This document shows positions 52,838 through 60,407 of a stretch of 64,000 nucleotides of DNA, piece by piece. The translations under genes and the position numbers were made by a program. Position 1 is the stretch's first letter. The number at the start of each line of letters is the position of its first letter. The notes under the pieces were generated by a model. It saw only the letters and a list, made by a program, of their open reading frames with translations, was not told the DNA's origin and made no database searches. The stretch is from JBBRMU01 sp038230655 (GTDB lineage Bacteria > Patescibacteriota > Microgenomatia > UBA1406 > GWC2-37-13): NCBI GenBank assembly GCA_038230655.1, contig JBBRMU010000002.1:37024-101023 (forward strand). The letters are read 5' to 3'.

Positions 52838-53455
52838 GCGCCCATTCTATCAGATGAGTGTATGGATTTCAATCTTGTCTGATCCGAACAGGTAGAATAA
52901 GATGAATATGAAAATCATGAAGAAATATATAGTCGTTTTATATGGGACATCATTATTAGGTAAAAGTATTATGAGTAATAAAAGTCAAAGCAAAAAAATA
53001 CTTTACAAAGAATTCAAAAAGTTGGCGTTTTTTTAAAGGAGTTCTAGGGAAAGAAATAAATATGGAGAAAATTATTTTAAGGATGAAAATTCTTGATCTA
53101 CAGATGAAGAAATAATGTTCACTTTTTTTAATGGTAAATTTAGTCTAGAACTTCATCAATTTATCTTTCAGTTGTAACAAATGCATATCAATACTATATC
53201 TGGAAATGTATTTTACAAGAGAAGTATTGTAATTTTGCTTTATTTTCAATTTTACTAAATGACCTGTTTCCATTTTTCATCAGTTATTGAGTACTTAAGA
53301 ATAATGATAATAATTAATCCTATTTCTATATTTTAGCTTAGAATAATTGTCTAAACACTGAGTATAAGTAACTTCAGTAAATAATAAGAATGCGAAAGAT
53401 GAGTAATTTAGAGGTAAGTTCGCTGAGATACTTTGCTTATAGAAGCTTTTTATAT
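52838..53455. other. Gene-poor interval with a P-loop-like fragment
   Basis: 618 bases, A+T-rich, many stops. One 44-codon frame (52902-53036, plus) reads KKYIVVLYGTSLLGKSIMSN, with a GxxxxGKS Walker A pattern, then stops. It may be the remains of a kinase or ATPase gene. No RNA gene or strong hairpin is visible in the remainder. Confidence 0.5.
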
Positions 53456-53713
53456 TTAGCCGATTTTTTTAATTTTATAAATATATTCTATAATATCTTT
53501 CAGGTTCTTCATTTTAATTAAATCTCTTGTAGTAATACTCACCTCAAACTCATCTCTTAAAGCAACGATAAACTCAACCAGTTCATATGATTCAGCGTCG
53601 AGCTCATACCAGGGTGCTGTATAATCTAAATCTTTCATATCAATACTGGCCACTTCGTGCAAAATCTCAATTGTTTTATCTTTTATTTGTTTGTAGTCAG
53701 AAGCTCCATCCAT
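53456..53713 (-). CDS. Acyl-carrier-protein-like protein
   Basis: 85 aa from the ATG at 53713, which lies inside the last codons of the preceding gene (17-base overlap); a longer start at 53758 is possible. The prosthetic-group site reads YELDAESYELVEFIVALRDEF: the serine is kept, Asp before it is Glu (ESY instead of DSL). Helix 2 and the D-F-E-V ending match ACPs. It closes an operon that contains a PPTase half, diiron protein, SRPBCC protein and PlsC, so it probably carries an acyl or polyketide chain for them. Confidence 0.78.
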   Translation of the reverse strand: MDGASDYKQIKDKTIEILHEVASIDMKDLDYTAPWYELDAESYELVEFIVALRDEFEVSITTRDLIKMKNLKDIIEYIYKIKKIG

Positions 53714-54653
53714 GTTTTGTGAAGATTTCAACTTCCTTCTTATATGCTTTTTCATCAATTTTTTTATAATATTTAAGTCGTTTATTTATTTCTTTTTTCT
53801 TGTCTTGTTTAGATAAGCTATTTAATAAAGTTCTTACCCATCTCAAATGAGGACCTTCTTCTTCAATCATAGCACTAAGTAAATCTTTCACCAGTGGATG
53901 AACTCCTTCCTTATTTTTATGAGAAGTAAAATGTCTTGCTATTCGTTGTTCAAATATATGAGTAATAATAAGAAATTCAATCTCATTTTCTGGTATCCCT
54001 ACCTCTGCAAAATAGTTTGATTGATAAGAATCAGGGATAGATATAGGATTTGCACCGAGTATCCGTATGAGTTCAACCCATTTCCATGCGTGGCGAGCTT
54101 CCTCTGCACAGTGCCACACCATTCGCGATCGTAACTCAATATCTTTCACTCTACGTGCCCATCTACCCATAAGTAAAGCTCCTGCTAACTCAGAAGCGCA
54201 ATAATAACTGAGTACCCAGATCTCAGTATCATCGACCAGTTGATCTGTATTATTAAGTAATGCTCCAAAGAACATGTCTTTACTATGTGAAAGAGAATGA
54301 TCAAAAAATAGCTTACGAGTACCTACCTTAATATTAGGCTTATAACTATGCTTACCGATGATCTCTATTTCATTGAACTTTGAGGATAGCGCAGATTTAT
54401 AAGCATCTTTTAACAGCATTTTAAGCATATACCTACCGCAGAGCCACTCGTTCTTTTTTTCAGAACTCTTGATAGCATTATAAAATACTAGTTCATTTCT
54501 ACTGCACAAATAATCAACCGAGTAATCGGCTAACTGTGTATTCAGTTCCTTTTTAAAGTAAAAAGATATGGAAATATTCTTAGTCTTCCAATATTGTTTT
54601 AAGATGTTGGAGTGCTTCATCGGTGTTTTTTTGGTTAATTTTTTCGATAGCAT
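53697..54653 (-). CDS. Truncated Sfp-type PPTase fused to ferritin-like diiron protein
   Basis: 318 aa from 54653; an ATG at 54620 is also possible, and both overlap the SRPBCC gene. Residues about 30-125 match the N-terminal half of Sfp-type phosphopantetheinyl transferases: SEKKNEWLCGRYMLKMLLKD and LFFDHSLSHSKDMFFGAL (SLSHS motif). The C-terminal half with the WxxKEAxxK motif is absent. Instead residues 135-300 form a ferritin-like four-helix bundle with ASELAGALL, CAEEARHAW (E-x2-H), HIFEQRIARHF and IEEEGPHLRW (E-x2-H), a full set for a diiron site. A fusion with no internal stop over 318 codons suggests a working protein, perhaps an oxygenase acting on ACP-bound chains. Confidence 0.7.
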   Translation of the reverse strand: MLSKKLTKKTPMKHSNILKQYWKTKNISISFYFKKELNTQLADYSVDYLCSRNELVFYNAIKSSEKKNEWLCGRYMLKMLLKDAYKSALSSKFNEIEIIGKHSYKPNIKVGTRKLFFDHSLSHSKDMFFGALLNNTDQLVDDTEIWVLSYYCASELAGALLMGRWARRVKDIELRSRMVWHCAEEARHAWKWVELIRILGANPISIPDSYQSNYFAEVGIPENEIEFLIITHIFEQRIARHFTSHKNKEGVHPLVKDLLSAMIEEEGPHLRWVRTLLNSLSKQDKKKEINKRLKYYKKIDEKAYKKEVEIFTKHGWSF

Positions 54654-55014
54654 TGGCTGTTACTTTTCCAACTACTCCTTGTGGCATATCGTATTCTACA
54701 CTAAGATTAACCATTGTTCCTCCATCTTTTTCTTCAAAAGCGTATTTCCAAGTACTGGCAACACCTCCAGTCGTACTCAATTCCCAGACATGAAGAGTAT
54801 CTACTTTCGTAACTTCAGCTGATCCTATAAAATCGACACCGACCATATTAAATCTCCAGTTCCATTTTTGCCCTACTTGAGTAGGAGTAACTGAAATATT
54901 GCTGTTTTCATTAAGATTAGGTATAAATGATGGACCATTTTCGGGAGATGCCGTATACTCGAATACTTTCTGAATTGGCGCGTTTATTGTAATTGATGAG
55001 CTAACTTTATTCAT
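54580..55014 (-). CDS. SRPBCC (polyketide cyclase/START-like) protein
   Basis: 144 aa. SSSITINAPIQKVFEYTASPEN at the N-terminus, GVDFIGSAEVTKVD and GTMVNLSVEYDMPQGVVG mark the SRPBCC hydrophobic-ligand-binding fold (polyketide cyclase/dehydrase, CoxG-like). A perfect AAAGGAGGTGA ribosome site precedes ATG 55014. Its C-terminal codons overlap the start of the PPTase-diiron gene, which suggests coupled translation. The cavity probably holds a lipid or polyketide-like molecule; ligand unknown. Confidence 0.85.
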   Translation of the reverse strand: MNKVSSSITINAPIQKVFEYTASPENGPSFIPNLNENSNISVTPTQVGQKWNWRFNMVGVDFIGSAEVTKVDTLHVWELSTTGGVASTWKYAFEEKDGGTMVNLSVEYDMPQGVVGKVTANAIEKINQKNTDEALQHLKTILED

Positions 55015-55045
55015 TATTATTCACCTCCTTTCATATGAACTAATT

Positions 55046-55519
55046 CTATACATGTAAAGAATAATTATCAATCAATTTTTTCCAGACTTCTTCAAACAAC
55101 TTTGTTTTTGGAGTTCTAGAAATAATGGATAAAATAATTCTGACTTGAAAAATCCGTAAAATATAAATATTTCCAGCTGGCTGAATAAAATGGATTGTAC
55201 TTCGAATTTGGATAAGTTCAGCCTTCATTAAAGTTCCTTGTATCGTTCTGTTGATTGATTCGGAAAAATCTTTGTCTGTTATTCCTATTACCAACCAAAT
55301 CGGAAGGCTAAGAAGAATTAGAAGTATGACTATAAAAATGTCTAGGAATATGAAGTTAGAAAATAATAAGGCAGATATACTACTAATTAACAGGACAATA
55401 CGGAGCGTACTCTTTGATAGTACAATTGGCCTTCTTCGAAGAATGGGTAAAATGGTTCGGTGAACAACAAAAAGCAATAGTAATGCAATAATCAAATATT
55501 TAGTATCCAGGATATTCAT
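55046..55519 (-). CDS. Membrane protein of unknown function
   Basis: 157 aa, not recognised. Two to three membrane helices in the first 85 residues (IIALLLLFVVHRTILPIL; LLISSISALLFSNFIFLDIFIV), then a soluble C-terminus with ESINRTIQGTLMKAELIQIRSTIHF. Its ATG at 55519 overlaps the stop of plsC by 4 bases, showing translational coupling within the operon. Confidence 0.6.
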   Translation of the reverse strand: MNILDTKYLIIALLLLFVVHRTILPILRRRPIVLSKSTLRIVLLISSISALLFSNFIFLDIFIVILLILLSLPIWLVIGITDKDFSESINRTIQGTLMKAELIQIRSTIHFIQPAGNIYILRIFQVRIILSIISRTPKTKLFEEVWKKLIDNYSLHV

Positions 55520-56136
55520 AGAGAATAAATTGACTTCATAATACTGCGAGCTATTTTATCTGGGAAATCCTGATTAAGTTTCATAGGCTTTCCATATGTA
55601 ATCATAGCATTATGACGACGAAAGAAGAAGGATATAAATGTAACATCACTAAATCCTCTAAGTGAGATAGGTAGAAGCTTTTTTTGGTATTTATGAAATA
55701 AATAACCTACACCAGAAAATATCTTTGGTTGTGGCTGTTTATGACTAACGACTTTCCCCTCCGGGAAAATCAGTATAGTATTATTATCCATAATTTTCTC
55801 AGTTATATCTAACAAGCCAATAATGGCCTTTTCTTTAGACATTGTTTCAACAGGAATACACCCCACTGCAGTCATGTAGATTTTTTTCCACCAGGTATTC
55901 ATATACTTCTCTGCAGTCAGCTGATACAAAGGTAGCATCTTTACAAGTCTATGAAAAGGGATGCCTGTATAAATAAGAACGAAGTCTAATCGGCTCTGAT
56001 GATTGGCAACTAATATAACTCCTCTTTTAAAATCCTCGGGCTTTAGATTGTAAGTAATCTTAGATTTTAAAAAAAAGTTTACTATCCAAAAAAAAGGATA
56101 TAAGATAATCTGGAGAAGAGATATGTAGATAGTCAT
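55516..56136 (-). CDS. PlsC-family 1-acylglycerol-3-phosphate acyltransferase
   Basis: 206 aa. HX4D motif NHQSRLDFVL (H50-x4-D), glycerophosphate-binding FPEGKVV, and MLPLYQLTAEKYMNTWWKK between them mark PlsC. N-terminal membrane helix (residues about 4-25). The ATG at 56136 is 2 bases after the tRNA-Gln discriminator, so its mRNA is joined to the tRNA. It is the first protein gene of the ACP/PPTase/diiron operon. Probably acylates a glycerolipid. Confidence 0.85.
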   Translation of the reverse strand: MTIYISLLQIILYPFFWIVNFFLKSKITYNLKPEDFKRGVILVANHQSRLDFVLIYTGIPFHRLVKMLPLYQLTAEKYMNTWWKKIYMTAVGCIPVETMSKEKAIIGLLDITEKIMDNNTILIFPEGKVVSHKQPQPKIFSGVGYLFHKYQKKLLPISLRGFSDVTFISFFFRRHNAMITYGKPMKLNQDFPDKIARSIMKSIYSL

Positions 56137-56138
56137 TG

Positions 56139-56209
56139 CTGCGGGACATGGACTCGAACCATGATAAGCAGATTCAGAGTCTGCTGTACTACCATTATAC
56201 GATCCCGCA
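56139..56209 (-). tRNA. trnQ: tRNA-Gln (CUG)
   Basis: Minus strand. Acceptor TGCGGGA/TCCCGCA, D arm with GTA/TAC, anticodon stem GCAGA/TCTGC with loop CTCTGAA (anticodon CTG, Gln CAG), T arm CATGG-TTCGAGT-CCATG, discriminator G; CCA is not encoded (CAA follows). The first coding gene, plsC, starts with ATG two bases after the discriminator. Confidence 0.95.
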
Positions 56210-56262
56210 AAGTCTAGCTATACCCGATAAGTATGTATATTATATCTTAGAGAGCTGGATAT

Positions 56263-57480
56263 TTAAAGTAAGGCAAAAAGGAGAGGAAGAAGCAACATGT
56301 TTTGCTGTAGAGTTAGCCAGTAATGATCAAAAAATCCTGTTATCATCACTGGGATTATTAGGTAGAAAAAAAACATGGATTTTTTATACTGCCAAAAATA
56401 TTTAATGAGCTGAAAACTCGAAAAAAATGCTAAAAAAGCACCCCCTTCCACAAGGAATAATAAAAGTATATTATGAACAGGTTGGAGGAAAAAATAAGAG
56501 TACTTAATTGGAAAAGAATTTTGAGCCACTAGATAGTTTCCTTGTCCAACTCCGAAGAGTGGATGATGGTAGAAAATAGTCAGCGCATTTGAAAATAAAT
56601 CACCGCGTTTGGTTAATGTAAAAGGATCACCTTTCGTAAATAAAAAAACTAAACTCACTATACCAATTACTACAATTCGTGAGACTCTACAAAAACTGCA
56701 CTTTATTTCTAATGGATTACTAATAACATACCATAAATTCAGTATAAAAAAAACAATAATTGGAATCTTAGAAAAGCTACATAAAATAAGAGCCGCTGAT
56801 ACAAATAACGTCATATACTTCAAAATAATATCCTCCGAAAACCGCTTATAAGTTAGTGCAAAAAAATAAATAAGCAAATAGAATCCTGCCATCGAATTTG
56901 GGTGTGAAAAACTTCCATATGCTCTTAATATTTCAACACCGTTCAAAGATGCTTTGGCAATGTCTGGCGATGAAAGCGTAAAGTAGCGCTCTCCAAGGTA
57001 ATAAAAGGGACCTTGAATGGCGTGTTTATATATAAGTTGAAGAATAGAGAGAAATAATTCTGTTACTCCACCAATTAAAAGGCCAACTAAAATGAGACGG
57101 GAACTATTTTCATTTCCGTCACCATGGTTAAGATTTTTGAAGAAGTTCTTAAATAGAATAAACACTAAAATCATCTCCATATATTTTATTGATTTATAAG
57201 CCGCAATAGGCGGACTCAATGAAAAAACAATATTAAGAATTAACAAAAATAGAAAGATATAACTCAGTTTATTTTTGAGTAGTGGAGTAAATTCTTTAAG
57301 ATTGAAAATAACCAAAAGAATCGCCAGGATATCGGTCAAGTAAAGGGTTGCGGCTAAGTAGTCAATTCTTACTCCTGATAAGAAGGAAAAATCCATAAAA
57401 TAATGTTTACCTAGCTGCGTAGGGAGGAAAAGAACAAAACTGAAAAGGAGTAGTCGAGAGATAGTATCCTTCCATTTCAT
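56263..57480 (-). CDS. O-antigen ligase/polymerase family membrane protein
   Basis: 405 aa with about eleven helices and one larger outer loop near residues 310-345 carrying HHPLFGVGQGNYLV and SYFFLQPVHNILLLFLVEGGAFLA, the Wzy_C-type signature of O-antigen ligases/polymerases. Likely polymerises or attaches a surface glycan. It lies upstream of the tRNA-Gln gene (54 bases apart), same strand. Alternative: any Wzy_C-containing teichoic-like polymerase. Confidence 0.85.
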   Translation of the reverse strand: MKWKDTISRLLLFSFVLFLPTQLGKHYFMDFSFLSGVRIDYLAATLYLTDILAILLVIFNLKEFTPLLKNKLSYIFLFLLILNIVFSLSPPIAAYKSIKYMEMILVFILFKNFFKNLNHGDGNENSSRLILVGLLIGGVTELFLSILQLIYKHAIQGPFYYLGERYFTLSSPDIAKASLNGVEILRAYGSFSHPNSMAGFYLLIYFFALTYKRFSEDIILKYMTLFVSAALILCSFSKIPIIVFFILNLWYVISNPLEIKCSFCRVSRIVVIGIVSLVFLFTKGDPFTLTKRGDLFSNALTIFYHHPLFGVGQGNYLVAQNSFPIKYSYFFLQPVHNILLLFLVEGGAFLAFFSSFQLIKYFWQYKKSMFFFYLIIPVMITGFFDHYWLTLQQNMLLLPLLFALL

Positions 57481-57565
57481 AAAGCAATTGTATATTACTC
57501 TTAAGCTAATATTAAGGATAAAATCTGTTGCTCCGATCTGGTATCAGATATGGTACAATAAGACT

Positions 57566-58006
57566 ATGGATAAATTTGACAATAATTATCTGTTGATGAT
57601 CATGGGCCTCATAGCGATTATTCTGGAGATGCTTTTGGGAGCACCAACAGGCTTTGACCTACTCCTTCTCGGAGTCATCTTTCTAATAGGTGGAGGAATA
57701 GGAACTCTTACTTCAAGTTTTCTAACGGCTTTAATTATTATCATTCTTCTCTCATTTATCTACATTTTTATAGGAAGAAAAATGATTAAAAAAAGATTAA
57801 ATGTCACGACAAGGAAAACAAATATAGATAATTTGATAGGAAAAAAAGCGATTGTTATAAAGAAAATAACTTCAGATAAGCCAGGGCAGATTAAAGTTGA
57901 AGGAGAAATTTGGCGAGCAGAGTCAGAAAGTAATATTGATGCAGGGAAACAGGTGATTATCGATTCCTTAAGTGGTGTCACCTTTATGGTCACTCCAGTA
58001 AAATAA
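57566..58006 (+). CDS. NfeD-family protein
   Basis: 146 aa from ATG 57566; the longer frame from 57488 is rejected, because TACAAT (57554-57559) ends 6 nt before 57566. Three to four hydrophobic segments (residues 9-30, 35-70) are followed by an OB-fold domain GKKAIVIKKITSDKPGQIKVEGEIWRAES. NfeD proteins form a pair with stomatin/slipin proteins; the next gene, 20 bases on, is exactly that. Thought to act in membrane-domain organisation and proteostasis; details unknown. Confidence 0.92.
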   Translation: MDKFDNNYLLMIMGLIAIILEMLLGAPTGFDLLLLGVIFLIGGGIGTLTSSFLTALIIIILLSFIYIFIGRKMIKKRLNVTTRKTNIDNLIGKKAIVIKKITSDKPGQIKVEGEIWRAESESNIDAGKQVIIDSLSGVTFMVTPVK

Positions 58007-58026
58007 TTATTAATTAATTTTTAATT

Positions 58027-58887
58027 ATGATCTTTTTTATAATATTAGCGGTACTGGCATTAATTGCCATTTTTCGTTCAGTACGAATTGTTGAACAGTT
58101 TGAGAAAGGTATAATTTTGCGATTAGGAAAGTTCCAATCGGTCGTCGATCCGGGTATGAATGTCGTTATTCCGTTCATCGACTCCCTTATAAAAGTGGAT
58201 ATCCGTGAAAGAGTTATTAATGTCGATCCTCAGAAAGTCATCACAAAAGATAATGTTAGCGTAACTGTTGATGCCGTCATTTACTACCGTGTTGTTGATC
58301 CTGTGAAAGCCGAGTTTGAGGTAGAGGACTTTGATACTGCGGCAACAACATTGGCACAGACAAATTTGAGAAACGTTGTCGGTGATAAAACACTAGATGA
58401 AACCTTAACCGCTCGAGATGTGATTAACGCTAGTTTAAGAGATGTCTTAGATGAAGCAACACATGGATGGGGAGTTAAAGTTACTAGAGTTGAAGTTCAA
58501 AAGATAGATCCGCCACCAGAAATCTCAGAGGCGATGGGTTTACAGATGAGAGCAGAAAGAGAAAAAAGAGCCACAATTTTACAAGCAGAAGGTGTAAGAC
58601 AAAGTAATATTCTTCAGGCTGAAGGTCAAAAATTGGCAGATATTTTGCAAGCCGAAGGTAAGGCAAAGGCAAAAATTTTGCAGGCTGATGCAGAAGGTGC
58701 TGCGATTAAAACTGTTGCAGAGGCAGCAAATAAATATTTTGATGTAAAAGCTCAGATGTGGAGAAGAATGGAAGTTTCGTCACTTGTTTTAGCGAATAAC
58801 ACTAAATTTATTGTTCCGTCATCCGCTGACTTGGTAAATGTTCTTAATCTTGATGGCGATACAAAAGTGACACCAATGAAGAAGTAA
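58027..58887 (+). CDS. Slipin/stomatin-like SPFH protein
   Basis: 286 aa: an N-terminal membrane helix (residues 2-17), SPFH/Band-7 domain with RIVEQFEKGIILRLGKFQSV and GMNVVIPFIDSLIKVDIRERV, then a heptad-rich region with AQGxxxxILQAEG repeats (ILQAEGVRQSNILQAEG, ILQAEGKAKAKILQAD), and the C-terminus NVLNLDGDTKVTPMKK. It forms oligomeric rings in membranes; NfeD gene upstream is its usual partner. Confidence 0.95.
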   Translation: MIFFIILAVLALIAIFRSVRIVEQFEKGIILRLGKFQSVVDPGMNVVIPFIDSLIKVDIRERVINVDPQKVITKDNVSVTVDAVIYYRVVDPVKAEFEVEDFDTAATTLAQTNLRNVVGDKTLDETLTARDVINASLRDVLDEATHGWGVKVTRVEVQKIDPPPEISEAMGLQMRAEREKRATILQAEGVRQSNILQAEGQKLADILQAEGKAKAKILQADAEGAAIKTVAEAANKYFDVKAQMWRRMEVSSLVLANNTKFIVPSSADLVNVLNLDGDTKVTPMKK

Positions 58888-58903
58888 CTAGATATTTGAC
58901 ACA

Positions 58904-59107
58904 TTACAAGAATTTAGGTCTTAGCTGCCAGAGAATAAGAAGGATTATTACCCAGAGGATAAATCCGATGAGTAAACTTAATGCTGCTGAGATTACATAA
59001 CTCGGTACAGGAAATCCAAATACAGTTCTCATGTAATTTGTAAAGTTATTCCGGTTAATATAGTATCCCACTCCAATACAAAGAATCAAGAATAAGAAGT
59101 AGTACAT
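58904..59107 (-). CDS. Small two-helix membrane protein
   Basis: 67 aa from the ATG at 59107 (codons up to 59134 are upstream of the promoter start). Two membrane segments (residues 2-19 and 37-60), short charged ends RPKFL. TATAAT (59119-59114) with a TTGTCA -35 box 17 bases away lies 6 nt before the ATG, a very clear leaderless promoter. Not recognised. Confidence 0.6.
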   Translation of the reverse strand: MYYFLFLILCIGVGYYINRNNFTNYMRTVFGFPVPSYVISAALSLLIGFILWVIILLILWQLRPKFL

Positions 59108-59113
59108 ACTCCC

Positions 59114-59142
59114 ATTATATTCTTTCAAATTCAATTTGACAA
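59114..59142 (-). promoter_or_regulatory. Leaderless promoter of the 67-aa gene
   Basis: TTGTCA (59142-59137), 17 bases, TATAAT (59119-59114), 6 nt, ATG (59107). The upstream part of the open frame coincides with this promoter, which is why the later start is chosen. Confidence 0.8.
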
Positions 59143-59210
59143 TCCAGTAAGTTACAAACTAGTGTAAGACGGTACACAAAAAAAGAGCTCAAATCTGATA
59201 AAATGAAGTC

Positions 59211-59660
59211 ATGAAGATAGTTAACCGTAAGTTTCACCATGACTACCAGGAAATCGATAAATTTGAAGCCGGTATTGTTCTTATTGGGTCTGAAGTAAAG
59301 TCGGTGAAGGAAGGAAGTCTAAAGTTAGATGATTCATTCGTAAGATTTATAGGCAATGAGGCGTTTTTGATTAATGCTGATATCCCAATTTACCACTTTA
59401 CCCGGCCTCAAGGATACGACTCAAAAAGGTCGCGTAAGCTTCTTCTTCATAAGAAAGAAATTCTCAAATTACAGGTAAAAATTGCCACGGGTGGTAATTT
59501 GACCATAGCACCCCTTTCGTGTTATAATAAAGGCACGATGTTGAAGCTAGAGATAGCTTTGGCAAAGGGTCGAAAAGACGTTGAAAAGAAGAAATTGGTT
59601 AAGCAAAGAGATATAGTTCTTGAGCAGAAACGGGAAGTTAGAGAATATCTGAAAAAGTAA
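59211..59660 (+). CDS. smpB: SsrA-binding protein
   Basis: 149 aa. Binds tmRNA and brings it to stalled ribosomes. RKFHHDYQEIDKFEAGIVLIGSEVKSVKEG, LINADIPIY and SYNKGTMLKLEIALAKGRK are the OB-fold signatures; the C-terminal basic tail is KKKLVKQRDIVLEQKREVREYLKK. TAAAAT ends 6 nt before the ATG. Its partner RNA ssrA follows 96 bases downstream, as in many bacteria. Confidence 0.96.
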   Translation: MKIVNRKFHHDYQEIDKFEAGIVLIGSEVKSVKEGSLKLDDSFVRFIGNEAFLINADIPIYHFTRPQGYDSKRSRKLLLHKKEILKLQVKIATGGNLTIAPLSCYNKGTMLKLEIALAKGRKDVEKKKLVKQRDIVLEQKREVREYLKK

Positions 59661-59756
59661 ATGAGATTTTGAAATTTGAGTAAAAAAGGGCGTATTCACA
59701 ACTAACTCAACAGGTATGGAAAAAGGCCCGCGTAGGTTCCAAATGATAAAAATAAG

Positions 59757-60174
59757 GGGATGACAGGATTCGACGAGGAATTTGCACTTTTAAAAGAGGT
59801 TAGGGCGAATCTATTCGACAAATAGAAAAAACAATAAATGCTAATAAAATGGCTTATGCCAAGGATTCTTTCCTTGACATAGTTGAAGCTGGACTAGCGC
59901 AACGTGGCTCTGCAGCAATGCAGTATGCTTACGCTGCCTAATTTGGCAACAACCTCTATTTGAGTTTTTCTCGGTTCAACAATAATAGAGCAAACCAATC
60001 GAGATAAGATGACTAAGAACTCCCGATGGACTTATCTCATCGATAACCATGCATCGGTAGCATAACAAGGTTTGTTTATTCTCCGAGTTATGCATTATTT
60101 AAAAATACTCTACCCCTAGCTAAACTTTTTTAACGGTGTTTCCCCGGATCCGGGTTCAACTCCCGGCATCTCCA
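59757..60174 (+). ncRNA. ssrA: tmRNA
   Basis: The 5' end GGGGATG (59757-59763) pairs with CATCTCC (60167-60173), the T arm GGGTTCAACTCCC lies at 60152-60164, and GGATTCGACG sits just inside the 5' half, as in all tmRNAs. CCA is not encoded (ACAA follows). The tag frame appears to start at GCT 59840 and end at TAA 59939, 33 codons: ANKMAYAKDSF ... SAAMQYAYAA. About 33 residues is much longer than the typical 8-15. A GATAAA box near 59746 may be the promoter. smpB is directly upstream. Confidence 0.93.
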
Positions 60175-60186
60175 CAATTATCCTAT

Positions 60187-60228
60187 AGTACTTGACTTTG
60201 GTCTTCATTTTTGCTATAATCAAGTACT
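60187..60228 (+). promoter_or_regulatory. Consensus promoter framed by an inverted repeat
   Basis: TTGACT (60192-60197), 17 bases, TATAAT (60215-60220). AGTACTTGA (60187-60195) and TCAAGTACT (60220-60228) form a perfect 9-bp inverted repeat with a 24-base spacer that covers the -35 box and the -10/start region, an operator-like arrangement. It drives the 275-aa secreted-protein gene with a leader of about 180 nt. Confidence 0.75.
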
Positions 60229-60305
60229 TAAAATCTTCTTAGATTATTGCTATCTAAACTGGTTTTGAGACATTTTTCGCGTACTTTTACAATCTGTAGA
60301 AATGT

Positions 60306-60364
60306 TGTCCAGGGAAGCGCTTTTTCTATCAAAATGGTAGGTAAAGCGCTTCCAAGCTTGGACA
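60306..60364 (+). promoter_or_regulatory. Long hairpin in the leader of the secreted-protein gene
   Basis: GGAAGCGCTTT (60313-60323) pairs perfectly with AAAGCGCTTCC (60343-60353), 11 bp, and the outer TGTCC (60306-60310) with GGACA (60360-60364). The loop is 19 bases. It lies 44 bases before the ATG at 60408 and has no T run, so a regulatory or stabilising structure is more likely than a terminator. GCGCTT palindromes occur within both arms. Confidence 0.65.
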
Positions 60365-60407
60365 GCACAAAAAATCTTATCAAAATCACAAGGTATAAGG
60401 AGAAAAA

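Noticed and set aside
52902..53036. 44-codon frame with GTSLLGKS
   Set aside because: Fits a Walker A pattern but is far too short and isolated to call a gene; noted only as possible debris.
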